A DNA stretch of 64,000 bases from LMUY01 sp965198565 (GTDB lineage: Bacteria > Pseudomonadota > Alphaproteobacteria > Acetobacterales > Acetobacteraceae), in the NCBI GenBank assembly GCA_965198565.1, contig OZ240665.1, positions 930,001-994,000 on the forward strand, in the 5' to 3' direction. Below, in pieces: positions 33,573-41,815 of the stretch. Within the stretch, counting starts at the first letter, position 1; each line of letters begins with the position of its first letter. The position numbers were made by a program, and so were the translations under genes. Below the pieces are notes generated by a model, which saw only the letters and a list, made by a program, of their open reading frames with translations, did no database searches and was not told where the DNA came from.

Positions 33573-34160
33573 CTATTCGGGCAGCGGCAGCCCGGTGGTG
33601 CGGTATAGGGCGGCGAGCGGTGTGTTGAAGCCGACGCTCTCGAGCGTGAGGCCATCCTCTCCGCGGAGGATGGCCGGCTTTTCCGGCCAGTTGCCGTCCG
33701 CGCCCCGGCGCAGCAGTTCCGCCTCCATGCGCGAGGCTCGCACCAGCAGGATTTCACGCACGCTCGGGATGGTGGTGTAGGCCCATACGTTGGTGCGGGT
33801 TTCCTGCTCGTTGGACGGCGAGAGGATTTCGATCAGCAGCACCGGTCCGCCTAGGTTAGGGCTCTGCGCTGCATCAGAGCAGGTGACGCCGACGTCTGGA
33901 ATGCGGAAGTTCATCGCCGCTCCAATTCGAGGCACTACGCCCAGCGCTGAAATCACGCGGCACGGACTTCCTTGGTCGACGAGATGGTTTCCAATGAGGC
34001 GGCTCGTCTCAGCGACCAGCGCACCGTGGTTGTCTGCGGTCGGAGCCATCGCCTGCGGCTGCCCGTCAACCAACTGCCAACGCTCAGGCCCTGGCGCGTC
34101 CCAGACCAGGAACTCGTCTAGAGTCATCCGTACAAATGTGTGCTTCAGTGCCGCCGACAT
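33573..34160 (-). CDS. Uma2-family (DUF820) putative restriction-fold protein
   Basis: The 195-residue protein belongs to the Uma2/DUF820 family with a PD-(D/E)XK nuclease fold. Visible are MTLDEFLVWDAPGPERWQLV near the start, the active-site region RIPDVGVTCSD (Asp), VLLIEILSPSNEQET (Glu) and a family-typical REILLVRASRMEAELLRR. Family members are widespread and mostly uncharacterised. Start MSAALKHTF at 34160 gives the normal length. It is 26 bp from the cobQ stop on the same strand and converges with the exporter gene 7 bp away. Confidence 0.85.
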   Translation of the reverse strand: MSAALKHTFVRMTLDEFLVWDAPGPERWQLVDGQPQAMAPTADNHGALVAETSRLIGNHLVDQGSPCRVISALGVVPRIGAAMNFRIPDVGVTCSDAAQSPNLGGPVLLIEILSPSNEQETRTNVWAYTTIPSVREILLVRASRMEAELLRRGADGNWPEKPAILRGEDGLTLESVGFNTPLAALYRTTGLPLPE

Positions 34161-34185
34161 GGGCTCTCTATAGCACAGCCCCGCC

Positions 34186-35628
34186 TCACCGCGACAACGC
34201 CAACAGCGCGTCAACAGCCACATGCGCCTCGAGATGGTCCGCCAACCCGTCCAGCGCGGCCTCCACCTCCGCCTCGTGCGAGCGCGCAGCCGACGCCGCG
34301 CCCAGCCGCCGCAGCCACGCTGCACGCTGCTCGTCATGGCCGAACAGCCCGTGCACGTAGCATCCAGCCACCAGCCCATCCGGCGACACCGCCCCGTCCG
34401 CCCGGCCGTCCGACATCTGCAGCAGGGCAGGCGCGTCCGCCTCGCTGCGCCCGACATGCATCTCGTAGCCGGCAAACGGCACGCCTTCCCACGCGCCGCT
34501 GACCGCCACCAGCCGCTTATCCCCGCCTAGCACCGTGTCCACCGGCAGCAATCCCAGGCCCTCCACTCGACCCGGCGGCCCCTCCACGCCATCGGGATCG
34601 GCGATCGTGCGCCCCAGCATCTGATAGCCGCCGCACAAGCCCAGCACCCGCCCGCCGCGTCGGTGATGCGCGCGCAAGTCGATGTCCCACCCCTCGGCCC
34701 GCAGCGCCGCGAGGTCCGCCATGGTGGCCTTGGAGCCGGGCAGGATCACCAGGTCGCACACCGGCAACGCCGCCCCGCGCCGCGCCAGCACCAAGTCCAC
34801 CTCCGGCTCGGCCGCCAGCGGGTCCAAATCGTCGAAATTGCTGATCCATGGCAGCACCGGCACGACGATCCGCAGCCGCGCACCGGGCCGCCGGGCAAAG
34901 CCCAAGTCCGCCGCATCCTCCGCCGGCAGCCGATGCGCACCGTCGAAGAATGGCACCAGACCCAGCGCCGCCCAGCCCGTCCGCGCCGCGATCACGTCCA
35001 TCCCGGCTGTGAACAGGGACGCATCCCCGCGCATGCGGTTGACGATGAAGCCCGCGACCATCGCCCGGTCCGCCGGGTCGAGCACCGCGTGGGTTCCCAC
35101 CAGGCTCGCGATCACTCCGCCGCGGTCGATGTCGCCCACCACGACGACCGGCACGTCGGCCGCGCGGGCAAAGCCCATGTTGGCGATGTCGCCTTGGCGC
35201 AGGTTCACTTCCGAGGCGCTGCCCGCGCCCTCCACCAGCACGATTTCGGCTTCGGCTTTCAGGCGGCTGAAACTGTCGAGCACGAACGGCATGAGGCGGG
35301 GCTTCATCGCCTGATACTCGCGCGCCCGGGCGGTGGCGACCACGCGCCCTTGCACCACCACCTGGCTGCCCAGTTCGCTCTGCGGCTTGAGCAGCACCGG
35401 GTTCATGTGCACCGAGGCCGCCACGCCGGCCGCGCGCGCCTGCAAGGCTTGGGCGCGTCCTATCTCGCCGCCATCCGCGGTCACTGCCGCGTTGTTGGAC
35501 ATGTTCTGCGGCTTGAACGGCCGCACGGTGAGGCCCCGCCTAAGCAGCGCCCGCGCCAGCCCTGCCACGAGCAAGGATTTGCCTACGCTGGAGCCCGTGC
35601 CCTGCAGCATGATTGAGCGTGCGGTCAT
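34186..35628 (-). CDS. cobQ: Cobyric acid synthase
   Basis: The 480-residue glutamine amidotransferase amidates four carboxylates (b, d, e, g) of adenosylcobyrinic acid a,c-diamide. The N-terminal ATP site is GTGSSVGKSLLVAG, followed by FKPQNMSNNAAV and VEGAGSASEVNLR; the C-terminal GATase domain has the nucleophilic Cys in LGLCGGYQMLG and a catalytic His in CYVHGLFGHD. Length is usual (480-510). It is the last of three cob genes read leftward and is separated from cobO by two palindromic repeats. Confidence 0.96.
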   Translation of the reverse strand: MTARSIMLQGTGSSVGKSLLVAGLARALLRRGLTVRPFKPQNMSNNAAVTADGGEIGRAQALQARAAGVAASVHMNPVLLKPQSELGSQVVVQGRVVATARAREYQAMKPRLMPFVLDSFSRLKAEAEIVLVEGAGSASEVNLRQGDIANMGFARAADVPVVVVGDIDRGGVIASLVGTHAVLDPADRAMVAGFIVNRMRGDASLFTAGMDVIAARTGWAALGLVPFFDGAHRLPAEDAADLGFARRPGARLRIVVPVLPWISNFDDLDPLAAEPEVDLVLARRGAALPVCDLVILPGSKATMADLAALRAEGWDIDLRAHHRRGGRVLGLCGGYQMLGRTIADPDGVEGPPGRVEGLGLLPVDTVLGGDKRLVAVSGAWEGVPFAGYEMHVGRSEADAPALLQMSDGRADGAVSPDGLVAGCYVHGLFGHDEQRAAWLRRLGAASAARSHEAEVEAALDGLADHLEAHVAVDALLALSR

Positions 35629-35645
35629 AGCTGTCTCTGTGAAAG

Positions 35646-35682
35646 CTCCCTCTCCCTCTGGGAGAGAGTCGGGGTGAGGGTG
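35646..35682 (+). repeat. Palindromic repeat, copy 8
   Basis: CTCCCTCTCCCTCTGGGAGA with the tail GAGTCGGGGTGAGGGTGG. It sits in the leader of cobQ. Confidence 0.85.
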
Positions 35683-35732
35683 GTTGCCGCGGCAAACTGG
35701 AAGTGGCCGAGCGGGGCATTCGCCGCCCCGTC

Positions 35733-35775
35733 CACCCTCACCCCGGCCCTCTCCCGCCAGCGGGAGAGGGAGAAG
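35733..35775 (-). repeat. Palindromic repeat, copy 9
   Basis: An inverted copy: CACCCTCACCCCGGCCCTCT then CCCGCCAGCGGGAGAGGG. With copy 8 it makes a head-to-head pair in the cobO-cobQ gap. Confidence 0.85.
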
Positions 35776-35785
35776 TGAAGTGGCA

Positions 35786-36391
35786 TCAAAACTCCACCCC
35801 CTCTTGCGCCTTCACCCCCGCCGCGAAATGATGCTTCACCAGCGCCATCTCCGTCACCAGATCCGCCGCGGCGATCAGCCCCGGCCGGGCATTGCGGCCC
35901 GTAACCACCACGTGCAGCCCAGGGGGCCGAGCCGCCAGCGTAGCCAACACCACATCTTCCGCCAAATACTCGTAGCGCAATGCGATGTTCAGCTCGTCCA
36001 GCACCAGCAAGCCCAAGCCCGGCCGCGCCATCAGTGCCACCGCCTGCGCCCAGGCCCGCTCAGCCGCCGCCACGTCGCGCGCGCGGTCCTGCGTCTCCCA
36101 GGTGAAGCCCTCGCCCATCGTGTGCCACTCGACCATGTCGCCGAACCGCTCGAACGCAGCCCGCTCCCCCGTGCTCCAGGCGCCCTTGATGAACTGCACC
36201 ACGCCCACCGAGCGCCCGCGCCCCAGCATGCGCAGCGCCAGCCCGAACGCCGCCGTGGTCTTGCCCTTGCCAGACCCGGTGTGAACCATCAGCAGGCCCT
36301 TTTCCGTCACCGTCTTGCTCGCGACTTCGGCGTCCTGCACTGCCTTGCGCCGCGCCATCTTCTCGCGGTGGTGCTCGGCATCGTCGCTCAT
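35786..36391 (-). CDS. cobO: Cob(I)yrinic acid a,c-diamide adenosyltransferase
   Basis: A 201-residue BtuR/CobO/CobA-type enzyme that adenosylates the cobalt of cob(I)yrinic acid a,c-diamide. The P-loop HTGSGKGKTTAAFGLALR is diagnostic, with VVQFIKGAWSTGE and LLVLDELNIALRY (Walker B). Length is normal. Its ATG overlaps the TGA of cobP, so the two are translated together. Confidence 0.95.
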   Translation of the reverse strand: MSDDAEHHREKMARRKAVQDAEVASKTVTEKGLLMVHTGSGKGKTTAAFGLALRMLGRGRSVGVVQFIKGAWSTGERAAFERFGDMVEWHTMGEGFTWETQDRARDVAAAERAWAQAVALMARPGLGLLVLDELNIALRYEYLAEDVVLATLAARPPGLHVVVTGRNARPGLIAAADLVTEMALVKHHFAAGVKAQEGVEF

Positions 36392-36894
36392 TTCAGCACC
36401 AGCGGCAGGCCGGCTACAGTGAGGAGCACCCTATCCGCCCGCGCCGCCACTGCCTGGTGCAGCACGCCCGCCAGGTCGCGGAAGCGCCGTGCCAGCGCGT
36501 TGTCGGGCACGATCCCCAAGCCCACCTCGTTGGCCACCAGCACCGTGGGCGCCGACCGTGCCGCCAGCGCCGCCGCCAAGCCCGGCCAGTCCGGCTCGCG
36601 CCCGGCCAGCAGGAGGTTGCTCACCCACAGCGTCAGGCAGTCCACCAGCACTGGTAGCGGTGTGTCCAGCGCGCCCGCCAGGTCCTCCGGCGCCTCCATC
36701 GTCTGCCACCCGGGCAGCCGCTGCGCCCGGTGCGCCGCGATCCGGGCGGCCATCTCGTCGTCGAACGCCTGCGCCGTCGCCACGTAGCGCCAGGGCGGCG
36801 GCTGCACCGTCACCAGCGCCTCCGCATGCCGGCTCTTACCCGACCGCGCCCCGCCCAACACGAAGGTTAATTGACCTGCCACGCGCCGGGTCAT
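36388..36894 (-). CDS. cobP: Adenosylcobinamide kinase / adenosylcobinamide-phosphate guanylyltransferase
   Basis: The 168-residue bifunctional enzyme phosphorylates and then guanylylates adenosylcobinamide. Visible are the P-loop FVLGGARSGKSRHAE, YVATAQAFDDEMAARIAAHR, VLVDCLTLWVSNLL and VANEVGLGIVPDNALARRFRD. Length is typical (170-180). I chose MTRRVAGQ at 36894, since an upstream extension would run antisense through the riboswitch. It begins the leftward cobP-cobO-cobQ set, and its start lies about 10 bp from the riboswitch of the rightward operon. Confidence 0.94.
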   Translation of the reverse strand: MTRRVAGQLTFVLGGARSGKSRHAEALVTVQPPPWRYVATAQAFDDEMAARIAAHRAQRLPGWQTMEAPEDLAGALDTPLPVLVDCLTLWVSNLLLAGREPDWPGLAAALAARSAPTVLVANEVGLGIVPDNALARRFRDLAGVLHQAVAARADRVLLTVAGLPLVLK

Positions 36895-36902
36895 ACACGG
36901 GA

Positions 36903-37068
36903 GGGGATGGTGCCTCCAAACGGAGGCTGAAAAGGGAACGCGGTGCAACACCGCGGCTGCCCCCGCAACTGTAAGCGGAGAGCGGCGCCGGCACACGCCA
37001 CTGGGCACGAACGCGCCCGGGAAGGCCGCCGGTGCCGTGCCTGATCCGCGAGCCAGGAGACCTGCCAT
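36903..37068 (+). ncRNA. Cobalamin riboswitch
   Basis: The conserved AdoCbl-riboswitch elements occur in order: GGTGCC near 36909, GAAAAGGGAACGCGGTGCAA (36928-36947), CCGCGGCTGCCCCCGCAACT with GTAAGCGG (36952-36979), CCACTGGG, CGGGAAGGC, and the B12 box AGCCAGGAGACCTGCC (37051-37066). It should reduce expression of the DUF1636-cobW-cobN operon when cobalamin is plentiful. Confidence 0.95.
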
Positions 37069-37149
37069 CGCTGGGGCGCTCGCGCGTGCCAGCACCACCA
37101 TTGCGACGCCGGGCGGGGTGCACCGGGGTTGGCGGCCAAGCGTGGCCGA

Positions 37150-37178
37150 CCCACTGGGCGTTCCCAGGGGGCAGTGGG
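37150..37178 (+). promoter_or_regulatory. GC-rich hairpins after the riboswitch, possible expression platform
   Basis: CCCACTG (37150-37156) can pair with CAGTGGG (37172-37178), or the inner CTGGG (37154-37158) with CCCAG (37163-37167). The two folds exclude each other. They lie 28 nt before the first start codon and could expose or hide the ribosome site. This is inferred from sequence only. Confidence 0.4.
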
Positions 37179-37206
37179 CGCCCGTGGTTATGCCGGAGCC
37201 CGCCTC

Positions 37207-37554
37207 ATGACGCCCATCCTGCACATCTGCACCACTTGCCGCGCCGGCCGTGAACTCGCCGAAGGCGAGACGCTACCCGGCCGCATCATGCACCAGGCCG
37301 TGGCCACCCACCCAGCCGCCGCTGCGGTGGAGCTGCGCGAGGTCGCATGCCTGTCCTCCTGCGACGCCGGTTGTGCCGCCGCCATCGCCATGCCGGGCAA
37401 ATGGAGCTACCTACTCGGCCGCCTCTCCCCCGCCCTGGCCGGCGACCTGCTCGACTACGCCCGCCTCTATGCCGCCCATCCCACCGGCACCGTGCTGCCC
37501 TCCAAGCGCGCCGCCTCGCTCGCCCGCATGGTGCTGGGAAGGCTGCCCGCATGA
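37207..37554 (+). CDS. DUF1636 family cysteine-rich protein
   Basis: A 115-residue protein of family DUF1636, often found in cobalamin loci. It has the thioredoxin-like ferredoxin pattern: CTTC near the start (LHICTTCRAG), and VACLSSCDAGCAAAI in the middle, giving four or five cysteines suitable for a metal or Fe-S cluster. It is the first gene after the riboswitch, and its TGA overlaps the cobW ATG. Its role in the pathway is not known; redox or metal handling for the corrin steps is a reasonable inference. Confidence 0.85.
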   Translation: MTPILHICTTCRAGRELAEGETLPGRIMHQAVATHPAAAAVELREVACLSSCDAGCAAAIAMPGKWSYLLGRLSPALAGDLLDYARLYAAHPTGTVLPSKRAASLARMVLGRLPA

Positions 37555-38579
37555 ACAAAATCCCCTGCACCGTCATCACCGGCTTCCTCGGCGCGGGCAA
37601 AACCACCTTGGTGCGCCACGTCCTCGCCCACGCGGGCGGACGCCGCATCGCCATCCTGGTCAACGAGTTCGGCGCGCTCGGCATCGATGGCGAGGTCCTG
37701 CGCTCCTGCGGCATCCCGGGCTGCGAGGACACCGACATCGTCGAGCTCGCCAATGGCTGCCTGTGCTGCACCGTGGCCGACGAGTTCCTCCCCGCCATGC
37801 AGGCCCTGCTCGACCGCCCGAACCCGCCCGAGCACATCCTGGTCGAAACCTCCGGCCTGGCCTTGCCCAAGCCGCTGCTCAAGGCGTTCGGCTGGCCCGG
37901 CATCCGCACCCGCGTGACCGTGGACGGGGTGATCGCCGTGATCGACGCGCCCGCCGTCGCCGCCGGCCGCTTTGCCGACGACCCGGCCGCCATCGCCGCC
38001 CAGCGCGAAGCCGACCCCACGCTCGAGCACGACAACCCGCTCGCCGAGGTGTTCGGCGACCAGGTGGGCGCGGCCGACCTGGTGGTGCTGAACAAGGCCG
38101 ACCTGATCGACCCGGCGGCCCTCGCCACCCTGCGCGCCGAGCTGGCGCAAACCTTGCCTCGCCCCGCGTCGTTGATCACGGCCACCGAAGGCCGGGTGGA
38201 CTTGGCGGTCCTGCTCGGCCTGGGCGCTGCGGCGGAGGACGACCTCGCCACCCGCCCCTCCTGCCACGACGCGGTGGACGGCCAGCACGAGCACGACGAC
38301 TTCACCAGCTTCGTCGTCCCGGTGCCCGAGACCGCGTCGCCGGACGCCTTGCTCGCCCGCCTGCAGGGGTTGGCCCGCGCCTATGACATCCTGCGGGTGA
38401 AAGGCTTCGTCTCCGTTGCGGGCCGCCCGATGCGCCTGGCGGTGCAGGGCGTTGGCGCCCGCTTCACCCACCACTACGATCGCGCCTGGACGCCGACTGA
38501 GACCCGCCGCGGCCAGTTGGTGGTGATCGGCCAAGCCGGGCTCGATCAAGCCGCCATCACCCAGGCCTTGGCTGTCTGA
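37551..38579 (+). CDS. cobW: CobW-type G3E GTPase
   Basis: A 342-residue metallochaperone GTPase of the G3E/COG0523 family, thought to deliver cobalt to the CobN chelatase. Walker A is ITGFLGAGKTTLVRH, the metal-binding CxCC motif is ELANGCLCCTVADEF, and the GTP-specificity motif is VLNKADLID. The CobW C-terminal domain (about 245-342) ends with a conserved VVIGQAGLD. It overlaps DUF1636 upstream and cobN downstream by 1-4 nt, in line with cobalt being passed to CobN. Confidence 0.95.
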   Translation: MNKIPCTVITGFLGAGKTTLVRHVLAHAGGRRIAILVNEFGALGIDGEVLRSCGIPGCEDTDIVELANGCLCCTVADEFLPAMQALLDRPNPPEHILVETSGLALPKPLLKAFGWPGIRTRVTVDGVIAVIDAPAVAAGRFADDPAAIAAQREADPTLEHDNPLAEVFGDQVGAADLVVLNKADLIDPAALATLRAELAQTLPRPASLITATEGRVDLAVLLGLGAAAEDDLATRPSCHDAVDGQHEHDDFTSFVVPVPETASPDALLARLQGLARAYDILRVKGFVSVAGRPMRLAVQGVGARFTHHYDRAWTPTETRRGQLVVIGQAGLDQAAITQALAV

Positions 38580-41500
38580 TGCACCTGCTGGTTCGGGAGG
38601 AGCATTCGCTGGACGCCGCCGCGCAAGCGGTGGACCTGGCGCACGGCCCGGCGGACCTCGTGGTGCTGTCGTTCTCGGACGCCGATCTGGGCGCGCTGGC
38701 GTCGCTCTCTTCTTCACCCTCTCCCGCTGGCGGGAGAGGGTGGGGTGAGGGTGGTCCGTCCCTCCGCCTCGCCCCACTCGCCAAGCTCCGCCACCCCTTG
38801 TCCGTCGACCTCTATCTCGACAACACGGTGGCCCACGCCCGTTGCGTGGCCGCACGCCTGCTCGGCGGCCTCGACTACTGGCGCTATGGCGCCGAGCAGC
38901 TCGCCGCGCTGTGCCGCGACCGAGGCATCCCGCTCGCTGTGCTCCCCGGCGACGGCCGCCCCGACCCGGCGCTGACCGCCCTTTCCACCGTGAGCGACCA
39001 GGATTACGCCCGCCTCGATGCCTGCTTCCGTCACGGCGGCCACGCCAACATGCGCCGCGCCCTCGCGCTGATGACCGCGCTGGCCGGCCTGGCCCCCGAC
39101 CTCGCCGACCCACCCGAGCCGGTCCCACAGCACGGCGTCCACAGCCTGGACCTGGACGAGCGCCCGTTGGCCGCGCTGGTGTTCTACCGTTCGCACCTGC
39201 TTTCCGCCGACATCGCCCCGATCACCGCCCTCGCGCAGGCCTTGCGCGCCCGCGGCTTGGCCGTCGGGGCATTGTTCGCGGCCAGCCTGAAGGCGCCCGA
39301 CACCGCCGAGTGGGTCGCCCGCACCCTTGCCGCCTGGCGCCCGAGTGTCGTGCTGAATGCCACCGGCTTCTCCTCGCTTCTCCCTCTCCCGCTGGCGGGA
39401 GAGGGTCGGGGTGAGGGTGGCCCGGCGCCACCACCAGAACGCTCCCCCCTCGACTCCCCCAACGCCCCGGTCCTCCAGCTCATCCTCGCCGGCGCCTCCC
39501 GCGAGGCCTGGCAAGCCTCCACCCGCGGCCTCACCCCTGCCGACCTCGCCATGCAGGTCGCCCTGCCCGAACTCGACGGCCGCCTGCTCACCACCGCCAT
39601 CTCCTTCAAGCGCGAGACCAGCGGCCGCACCCTCCACGAGCCCGAACCCGCCGGCATCGCTCTCGCCGCCGACCGCGCCGCCGGTTGGGCCAAGCTCGCC
39701 GCCACGCCGCGCGCCGACCGCCGCCTCGCCGTCGTCCTCAGCGACTACCCAGGCCAGGGCGGCCAGCAAGGCCACGCCGTCGGCCTCGACAGCTTCGCCA
39801 GCCTCGCCGCCATCACCCGCCTGCTCGCCGACGCCGGCTACACCACCACCCCCACCGCCACCCCCGACCTCACCCGCGCCCTCTGCCAGGCCGCACCCAC
39901 GCCCTTCCTCTCGCTCTCCGCCTACCTGCGCCTATTCGCCACTCTGCCCATATCCCTGCAGCGCGCCGCCAATGACGCATGGGGTGACCCGGCAGCCGAC
40001 CCGGCAGCCCAAGCCGGCCAGTTCACCCTGCGCCACCTTCGCGCCGGGCATCTTACCCTGCTGCTGCAACCCGACCGCGGTCACATCGCCGACCGCCGCG
40101 CCAGCTATCACAGCCCCGACCTTCCCCCACGACACAGCTTCATCGCGCTCTATCTCTGGCTCCGCGGCACCGCCCACGCGATGGTCCATCTCGGCACCCA
40201 TGGCTCGCTCGAGTGGCTGCCCGGCAAGGCGGCGGCGCTCTCCCCCGAGTGCTGGCCGCAGGCGCTCACCGGAGGTCTGCCCGTGATCTACCCGTTCATC
40301 GTCAACAACCCGGGCGAGGCCGCCGCCGCCAAGCGCCGCCTGGGCGCGGTCACTCTTGGCCACCTCACGCCACCGCTGCGCCCCGCCGGCCTCCACGGCG
40401 ACACCGCCGCACTCGAGCGCATGATCGACGAATACGCCGCCGCCGACGGCATGGACCGCCGCCGCACCGCCCTGCTGCGCACCGACATCCTGGACGCCGC
40501 CGCCAGCGCCGGCCTGCTCGACGAAAGCGGCGCCCCGCCCGGCACCCCAGACGACGACGCGCTCGCCCGGCTGGACGCCTATCTCTGCGACGTGAAGGAC
40601 CTGCAAATCCGCGACGGCCTGCACGTATACGGCACCGAGCCCGACCCGGCGCGTCTCGCTCTGCTCCCCCCAGGTGCTGCCGCCTGCGCCGCCGCCGAGC
40701 GCGCCGCCTTGCTCGCCGCGCTGGACGCCCGCTTCGTCCCGCCCGGTCCTGCTGGCGCCCCCTCGTCCGGCCGCATCGACGTGCTGCCCACGGGCCGCAA
40801 TCTCACCGGCATCGACCCGCGCTCGCTGCCCACGCGCTCGGCCATGACCCTGGCGGAAGCCACCGCCGCCGACCTGCTCGCCCGCTACCGCCAGGACCAC
40901 GGCGACTGGCCGCGCTCGGTCGTGCTCAACGTGTGGGGCAGCGCCGCCATGCGCACCGGCGGGGAGGACTTGGCGCTGGCCCTGCTCCTGCTCGGCGTCC
41001 GCCCGCTGTGGGACGAGGCCTCCGCCCGGGTCAACGGCTTCACCATCACGCCCTTGGCCGAGATGGACCGCCCGCGGGTGGACGTCACTCTGCGCATCTC
41101 CGGCCTGTTCCGTGACGCGTTTGCTGCCCAAATCGCCCTGTTCGACGCCGCCGCCGCCGCCGTGGCCGCCCGCGACGAGGCGCCCGACTGGAACCCGCTC
41201 GCCGGCCATCCCGGCCCGCGCATTTTCGGCCCGGCGCCGGGTCTGTATGGCGCGGGCGAAGACTGGCTCGCCGCGTCCGCCGCCAGCTACGGTGCCGCCG
41301 CCGACGGCGCCCCCGATCCCGCCGCGCTTTCCGCTCGCGTGCAGGCCGCCGACGCATTCCTGCATGTGCAGGACCACGCCGAGACCGACCTGCTGGACGG
41401 CCCGGAGCACGCCGCCCACCTCGCCGGGTTCGCTGCGGCCGCCGCGGCCCTGGGCGTCACCCCGGCGCTGTATCACCACCAGGGGCGCACCCGCGGCTTG

Positions 41501-41815
41501 GCCGAGCAGGTTCGCCGGGTCGTCCGCGGCCGCGCCGCCAACCCGGTTTGGCTCGCGGGCATGATGCGCCACGGCTGGAGCGGCGGCGCCGAGATGGCCC
41601 GCTCGGCCCTCGCGCTGGCCGCCTTCGCACGGCAACTGCCCGACCGGTTCGACCGCCAGTTCGACCTGCTGCATGACGCCCTGGTGGTGGCTCCCGAAGT
41701 GGACGGGTTCCTGCGCCAGGCCAATCCCGACGCCCATGCCGCCATCGCGGCCCAGTTCGCCGCCGCTCGGGCCGAGGGCTTGTGGCACCCCCGCCGCAAC
41801 GCGATGGCGGCATGA
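38579..41815 (+). CDS. cobN: Cobaltochelatase subunit CobN
   Basis: CobN (1,078 residues) is the large corrin-binding subunit of the aerobic, ATP-dependent cobaltochelatase that works with CobS and CobT (both absent here). Diagnostic stretches are HLGTHGSLEWLPGKAAALS, YPFIVNNPGEAAAAKRR, PTGRNLTGIDPRSLPTRSAM, LNVWGSAAMRTGGEDLALAL and MMRHGWSGGAEMA. Two palindromic repeats are embedded in frame, giving SSPSPAGGRGWGEGG (about residues 48-62) and LLPLPLAGEGRGEGG (about 267-281); both lie between conserved blocks, where loops would be expected, and use different reading frames of the repeat. It overlaps cobW and cobG by 1-4 nt. Confidence 0.95.
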   Translation: MHLLVREEHSLDAAAQAVDLAHGPADLVVLSFSDADLGALASLSSSPSPAGGRGWGEGGPSLRLAPLAKLRHPLSVDLYLDNTVAHARCVAARLLGGLDYWRYGAEQLAALCRDRGIPLAVLPGDGRPDPALTALSTVSDQDYARLDACFRHGGHANMRRALALMTALAGLAPDLADPPEPVPQHGVHSLDLDERPLAALVFYRSHLLSADIAPITALAQALRARGLAVGALFAASLKAPDTAEWVARTLAAWRPSVVLNATGFSSLLPLPLAGEGRGEGGPAPPPERSPLDSPNAPVLQLILAGASREAWQASTRGLTPADLAMQVALPELDGRLLTTAISFKRETSGRTLHEPEPAGIALAADRAAGWAKLAATPRADRRLAVVLSDYPGQGGQQGHAVGLDSFASLAAITRLLADAGYTTTPTATPDLTRALCQAAPTPFLSLSAYLRLFATLPISLQRAANDAWGDPAADPAAQAGQFTLRHLRAGHLTLLLQPDRGHIADRRASYHSPDLPPRHSFIALYLWLRGTAHAMVHLGTHGSLEWLPGKAAALSPECWPQALTGGLPVIYPFIVNNPGEAAAAKRRLGAVTLGHLTPPLRPAGLHGDTAALERMIDEYAAADGMDRRRTALLRTDILDAAASAGLLDESGAPPGTPDDDALARLDAYLCDVKDLQIRDGLHVYGTEPDPARLALLPPGAAACAAAERAALLAALDARFVPPGPAGAPSSGRIDVLPTGRNLTGIDPRSLPTRSAMTLAEATAADLLARYRQDHGDWPRSVVLNVWGSAAMRTGGEDLALALLLLGVRPLWDEASARVNGFTITPLAEMDRPRVDVTLRISGLFRDAFAAQIALFDAAAAAVAARDEAPDWNPLAGHPGPRIFGPAPGLYGAGEDWLAASAASYGAAADGAPDPAALSARVQAADAFLHVQDHAETDLLDGPEHAAHLAGFAAAAAALGVTPALYHHQGRTRGLAEQVRRVVRGRAANPVWLAGMMRHGWSGGAEMARSALALAAFARQLPDRFDRQFDLLHDALVVAPEVDGFLRQANPDAHAAIAAQFAAARAEGLWHPRRNAMAA
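38714..38755 (+). repeat. Palindromic repeat, copy 10, inside cobN
   Basis: CCCTCTCCCGCTGGCGGGAG then AGGGTGGGGTGAGGGTGG, read as PSPAGGRGWGEGG. It lies between the conserved N-terminal block ending SDADLGALAS and the block LAPLAKLRHPLSVDLYLD. Confidence 0.9.
39377..39421 (+). repeat. Palindromic repeat, copy 11, inside cobN
   Basis: CTTCTCCCTCTCCCGCTGGC then GGGAGAGGGTCGGGGTGAGG, read as LLPLPLAGEGRGEGG. It lies between VVLNATGF and the conserved APVLQLILAGASREAW. Confidence 0.9.
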
